Shown in pieces: positions 61,026 through 64,000 of a stretch of DNA of 64,000 nucleotides. Position numbers and translations under genes: made by a program. The DNA is from Azophilus sp965221755 (GTDB taxonomy: Bacteria > Pseudomonadota > Gammaproteobacteria > Pseudomonadales > Azotimanducaceae): assembly GCA_965221755.1 (NCBI GenBank), contig OZ244921.1:1302001-1366000 (forward strand), given 5' to 3'. The stretch's first letter is position 1, and each line of letters begins with the position of its first letter. Under the pieces are notes generated by a model. It worked only from the letters and a program-made list of their open reading frames with translations, did not search any database and was not told the DNA's origin.

Positions 61026-61940
61026 GTGAAGCCCGCCCCGTTCGACTACTGCGCGCCGCAGTCGATTGACGAGGCGTTGGCCAAGCTCGCTGCCGCGCCC
61101 CAAGCCAAGCTGCTTGCCGGGGGCCAAAGCCTGATCCCGATGCTGAACTTCCGCCTGCTGGCCACGGACCTGCTGATTGACCTGACGGGGATTCCCGAAC
61201 TGCGCGGCATTCTGCCCCACGGTCGGTCGGTGCGAATCGGCGCCCTTGCCACCCATCACGAGGTCGAGACCTCCGCGCTCATTCGGGAGCGCTTTCCAGT
61301 AATGGCCGAAGCGATGCGGCATGTGGCGCATTTGGCCATCCGCAACCGGGGCACCGTTGGCGGCAGCCTCGTCCACGCCGACCCCGCCGCCGAGTGGCCG
61401 CTGCTGGCCGTCCTGCTCCAGGCGCGGCTCCATGCCGTCGGTCCCAACGGCAAGCGGGCGATGGATGCCGAGGACTTCCTGCTGGGCGCGCTCACATCAA
61501 GCCTCGACGCGGATGAGATCCTGCTTCGCATCGACTTTCCGGCGCTGCCCCGCCGCACGGCCTGGGCATTCGACGAAGTGGCCTTGCGGGCCGGCGACTT
61601 CGCGCTGTGCGCCGCCGCCGTCACCCTTTCAATGGGCGGCAGCCGGCTGACGGGCGGCCCCCGCATCACGGACGCCCGCATCGCCCTTGCCGGGGTGGCC
61701 GACACGGCCGTTCGGGTTCCCGTCGCCGAGCGGATGATTCGCGGCCAACGGCGCTTGACCCCGGAATTGGCGCGCCGGGCGGCAGGCGCCGCGCGCGACG
61801 CGATCAACCCGAACGGCGACCTGCATGCCTCTGCCGACTACCGTCGGCACCTGTGCCACGGGCTGGTGAGGCGCTTGCTTGACGAAGCGCATCGATCCTG
61901 CGCGGCCCCGGCCGCCGACGGCGGGGGAGACGGCCATTAG
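61026..61940 (+). CDS. Molybdenum hydroxylase medium subunit, FAD-binding (CoxM type)
   Basis: 304 residues from a GTG start 6 bp after the fusion gene. N-terminal FAD domain AKLLAGGQSLIPMLNFRLL, RIGALATHHEVE, and the second FAD loop AIRNRGTVGGSLVHADPAAEWP; C-terminal CO-dehydrogenase flavoprotein domain to about residue 285. The last 64 codons lie in the first unit of a perfect 196-bp tandem duplication. It passes electrons from the iron-sulfur subunit to the external acceptor. Confidence 0.94.
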   Translation: MKPAPFDYCAPQSIDEALAKLAAAPQAKLLAGGQSLIPMLNFRLLATDLLIDLTGIPELRGILPHGRSVRIGALATHHEVETSALIRERFPVMAEAMRHVAHLAIRNRGTVGGSLVHADPAAEWPLLAVLLQARLHAVGPNGKRAMDAEDFLLGALTSSLDADEILLRIDFPALPRRTAWAFDEVALRAGDFALCAAAVTLSMGGSRLTGGPRITDARIALAGVADTAVRVPVAERMIRGQRRLTPELARRAAGAARDAINPNGDLHASADYRRHLCHGLVRRLLDEAHRSCAAPAADGGGDGH

Positions 61941-62141
61941 CCGCCGGCGCTTGACCCCGGAATTGGCGCGCCGGGCGGCAGGCGCCGCGCGCGACGCGAT
62001 CAACCCGAACGGCGACCTGCATGCCTCTGCCGACTACCGTCGGCACCTGTGCCACGGGCTGGTGAGGCGCTTGCTTGACGAAGCGCATCGATCCTGCGCG
62101 GCCCCGGCCGCCGACGGCGGGGGAGACGGCCATTAGCCGCC
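61749..62141. repeat. Perfect 196-bp tandem duplication at the medium/large subunit junction
   Basis: 61749-61945 is repeated exactly at 61945-62141 (period 196 bp). It contains the last ~190 bp of the medium-subunit gene including its TAG. 196 is not a multiple of three, so the second unit has the C-terminal coding sequence in another frame, open from TTG 61879 to TAG 62134-62136. Confidence 0.95.
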
Positions 62142-64000
62142 CGCAGTACGTCGGCGCGGCCGTTGAGCGGCGCGAGGACGGCCGGCTGCTCACCGGCCGG
62201 GGCCGGTTTGTGGATGACATCGCCATCGCCGGCACGCTGCACGTCGCCTTCCGCCGCAGCGACCATGCCCATGCCCGCATCCTGAAAGTGGATTCGAGGG
62301 CCGCCGCAGCCTGCCCGGGCGTGATCGCCATCTACACCGCCCAAGACATCGAGGCGGACTTTCGGCCCATCGTCGCCCAATCGCGCATGCGCGGCTACCA
62401 ACCCACCGTGCAGCCGGTTCTGGCCAAGGAAAAGGCTCGGTACGCCGGGGAGGCCATCGCCGCGGTCGTGGCCGAGAGCCGCTATCTGGCCGAAGACGCC
62501 GCAGCGCTCATTGAAGTGGAGTGCGAAGCGCTTGAAAGCCTCGTCGATCCGCTGCGGTCGCTGGCCGAAGACGCGCCCAGGCTTCACGACGGCACCTCGT
62601 CCAACGCATTGGTCGAACGCACGTTCCAGCGCGGCGAGGTCGAGCAGGCGTTCCACAATCCGCCGTTGGTGGTGAAGGAGCGGTTCCGCTTTCGCCGCAA
62701 GGCGCCGGCGGCACTGGAGAACCGGTGCTACCTCGCCGACTATCGCGGTGCTGCGGATTGCCTGACCCTGCACACCTCCACCCAAGTCCCCGGAATCGTT
62801 CGGGACGCGCTGGTGGACTGCTTGGCCATTCCCGGAAGCCGCCTGCGGGTGGTCGCCCCGGATGTCGGGGGAGGCTTTGGCGGCAAAACCTCGCTCTATC
62901 CCGAGGAGGTGCTGGTCTGCGTTCTCTCCCGCCGGCTGGAGCGTCCCGTCAAGTGGACGTCCGACCGGCTTGAGGATCTCACCGCCACCAGCCACGGCTT
63001 TGATGAAGTGGTCGAAGCTGAACTGGCTGTGGACGAGGCGGGCAATTTCCTGGGCCTGCGCGCCGACGTCATCGGCGATGTGGGCGCTTACTCACTTTTC
63101 CCCTTCACTGCCGGAATCGAGCCGGTTCAGGTGGCGAGCTTCCTGCCCGGCCCCTACAGGATCGACGCCTACCAAGGCCGGGTTCGATGCGTAGCGACCT
63201 CCAAAACGGCCTTGGGGCCATATCGCGGCGTCGGCCGACCTGCCGCCACCTTTGTGATGGAGCGCCTGGTCGATATGGCGGCCAAGCGCTTGGGGCAGGA
63301 TCCGAAGGCGCTGCGCCTGCGCAACCTCGTGCGGCCGCAGGACTTCCCGTACAAGGTCGCATCGGGCATCGTCTGGGACCGCTCCGGGTTCACGGAGAGC
63401 GTGGCCGAGGCTTGCAAGGCCATTGGCTACGAGGCGCTCAGAGCGCAGCAGGAGAAAGCTCGCCAGACGGGGCGCCTGCTCGGCATCGGCATGGCCACCT
63501 ACGCGGAGTTGACCGGCATCGGCTCGCGGCTGTCCGCAGCGCCCGGCATGCCCTTCAACACAGGCACTGAAACGGCCCATGTTTGCCTCGACTCCACCGG
63601 CGGCATCACGGCGCGGTTTGGCGTGACCTCCTTCGGCCAAGGCCTTGAAACGGCGCTCTCCCAAGTGGTCGCTGACGAGCTCGGCGTGGCCATCGAGGAC
63701 GTCACCATCATCCAAGGGGATACCGCGGCGGTCGCCCACAGCACCGGCTCCTACGCCAGCCGCGGGGCCGTCATGGGCACGGGCGCGGCCATGCTGGCCT
63801 GCGCCGCGCTCAAGGAGCGCCTGCTGCGGGTCGCCGGATTGATGCTCAACGCCCCGCCCGAGCAGGTGACCTTGGCCGAAGCGAGCTTCTCCGCCCCGCG
63901 CTCCGACCGCAGGATCGGCTTCGCTGAGCTGGCCAAGACCTACTATTCCCGGCAGGGCGCCATTGCCACGGGCTTAAAGAACGAACTCGGCGAGCTGTCG
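62075..64000 (+). CDS. Molybdenum hydroxylase large subunit (aldehyde oxidase/xanthine dehydrogenase type), cut by window edge
   Basis: The molybdopterin-binding catalytic subunit; about 640 codons are present and the frame is open at the right edge. Signatures: YVGAAVERREDGRLLTGRG, FVDDIAIAGTLHVAFRRSDHAHARI, the glutamine-loop region PDVGGGFGGKTSLYPEE and GPYRGVGRPAATFVMERL. The CO-dehydrogenase active-site AYRCSFR is absent, so it is not a form I CODH. No ATG or GTG opens the frame: candidates are TTG 62075 (GAGG at 7 nt) inside the duplicated segment, or ATT 62132 (GGGGGAG upstream). Confidence 0.92.
   Translation, partial: MTKRIDPARPRPPTAGETAISRPQYVGAAVERREDGRLLTGRGRFVDDIAIAGTLHVAFRRSDHAHARILKVDSRAAAACPGVIAIYTAQDIEADFRPIVAQSRMRGYQPTVQPVLAKEKARYAGEAIAAVVAESRYLAEDAAALIEVECEALESLVDPLRSLAEDAPRLHDGTSSNALVERTFQRGEVEQAFHNPPLVVKERFRFRRKAPAALENRCYLADYRGAADCLTLHTSTQVPGIVRDALVDCLAIPGSRLRVVAPDVGGGFGGKTSLYPEEVLVCVLSRRLERPVKWTSDRLEDLTATSHGFDEVVEAELAVDEAGNFLGLRADVIGDVGAYSLFPFTAGIEPVQVASFLPGPYRIDAYQGRVRCVATSKTALGPYRGVGRPAATFVMERLVDMAAKRLGQDPKALRLRNLVRPQDFPYKVASGIVWDRSGFTESVAEACKAIGYEALRAQQEKARQTGRLLGIGMATYAELTGIGSRLSAAPGMPFNTGTETAHVCLDSTGGITARFGVTSFGQGLETALSQVVADELGVAIEDVTIIQGDTAAVAHSTGSYASRGAVMGTGAAMLACAALKERLLRVAGLMLNAPPEQVTLAEASFSAPRSDRRIGFAELAKTYYSRQGAIATGLKNELGELS

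Overview
This 64 kb window is a chromosomal segment of a GC-rich gammaproteobacterium and contains the replication origin. Evidence for the lineage is the dnaA-dnaN-recF-gyrB block on the minus strand, diverging across an AT-rich gap from rpmH-rnpA-yidD-yidC-mnmE on the plus strand. The flanking genes (plsC, tag, lpxL-like, trkA, rsmB, fmt, def, dprA, tsaC, aroE) occur in much the order known beside oriC in Pseudomonas. LpxL, WaaA, HldE and TolC point to a Gram-negative outer membrane; CtaA/CtaB and a SCO-like protein point to a haem-A terminal oxidase. I cannot name the genus.

Layout. 1-2.2 kb: haem A biosynthesis (ctaB partial, ctaA, SCO-like). 2.3-5.4 kb: aroE, tsaC, purE, dprA, all minus. 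5.6-11.2 kb: def-fmt-rsmB-trkA-trkH, plus. 11.2-18.1 kb: insertions into the conserved block, namely an IS630-type transposase remnant, an lpxL-like acyltransferase, a double Usp protein, a Kef-like antiporter and a 986-residue protein with a PI3/PI4-kinase-like C-terminus. 18.3-26 kb: tag, plsC and the gyrB/recF/dnaN/dnaA block. 26-26.5 kb: oriC. 26.6-30.6 kb: ribosome, membrane-insertion and tRNA-modification genes. 30.7-36 kb: an accessory patch with a RibH/flavoprotein pair, a flavin monooxygenase interrupted by an in-frame stop, vapBC and an IS1595-type element. 36-42 kb: fhs, a SirB1-family gene, prfC, a holD-like gene and a DAHP synthase. 42-48.5 kb: a second accessory patch with P450, SDR, CoA-transferase, a decayed restriction-modification locus and a TolQ/TolR-like trio. 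48.6-57.7 kb: gpsA, tolC, waaA, a VapC remnant, FAD oxidoreductase, aldo/keto reductase, hldE, SDR and a MAPEG protein. 58.3-64 kb: a molybdenum-hydroxylase operon (small, medium and large subunits) with an SDR and a CoxG-crotonase fusion, running off the right edge.

Notable structure. An approximately 75-95 bp palindromic intergenic repeat occurs in seven copies at five places, one abutting the rpmH promoter and three in tandem before the molybdenum-hydroxylase operon. A perfect 196 bp tandem duplication sits at the medium/large subunit junction. rnpA and mnmE have no ATG, GTG or TTG at the position required by homology, so CTG initiation is likely. The best candidates for undescribed biology are the 986-residue kinase-like protein, the CoxG-crotonase fusion whose crotonase half lacks both catalytic glutamates, and the TolQ/TolR-like trio.

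All calls are from reading the sequence and recalled family motifs; no database search was run. No rRNA, tRNA or CRISPR array was recognised.
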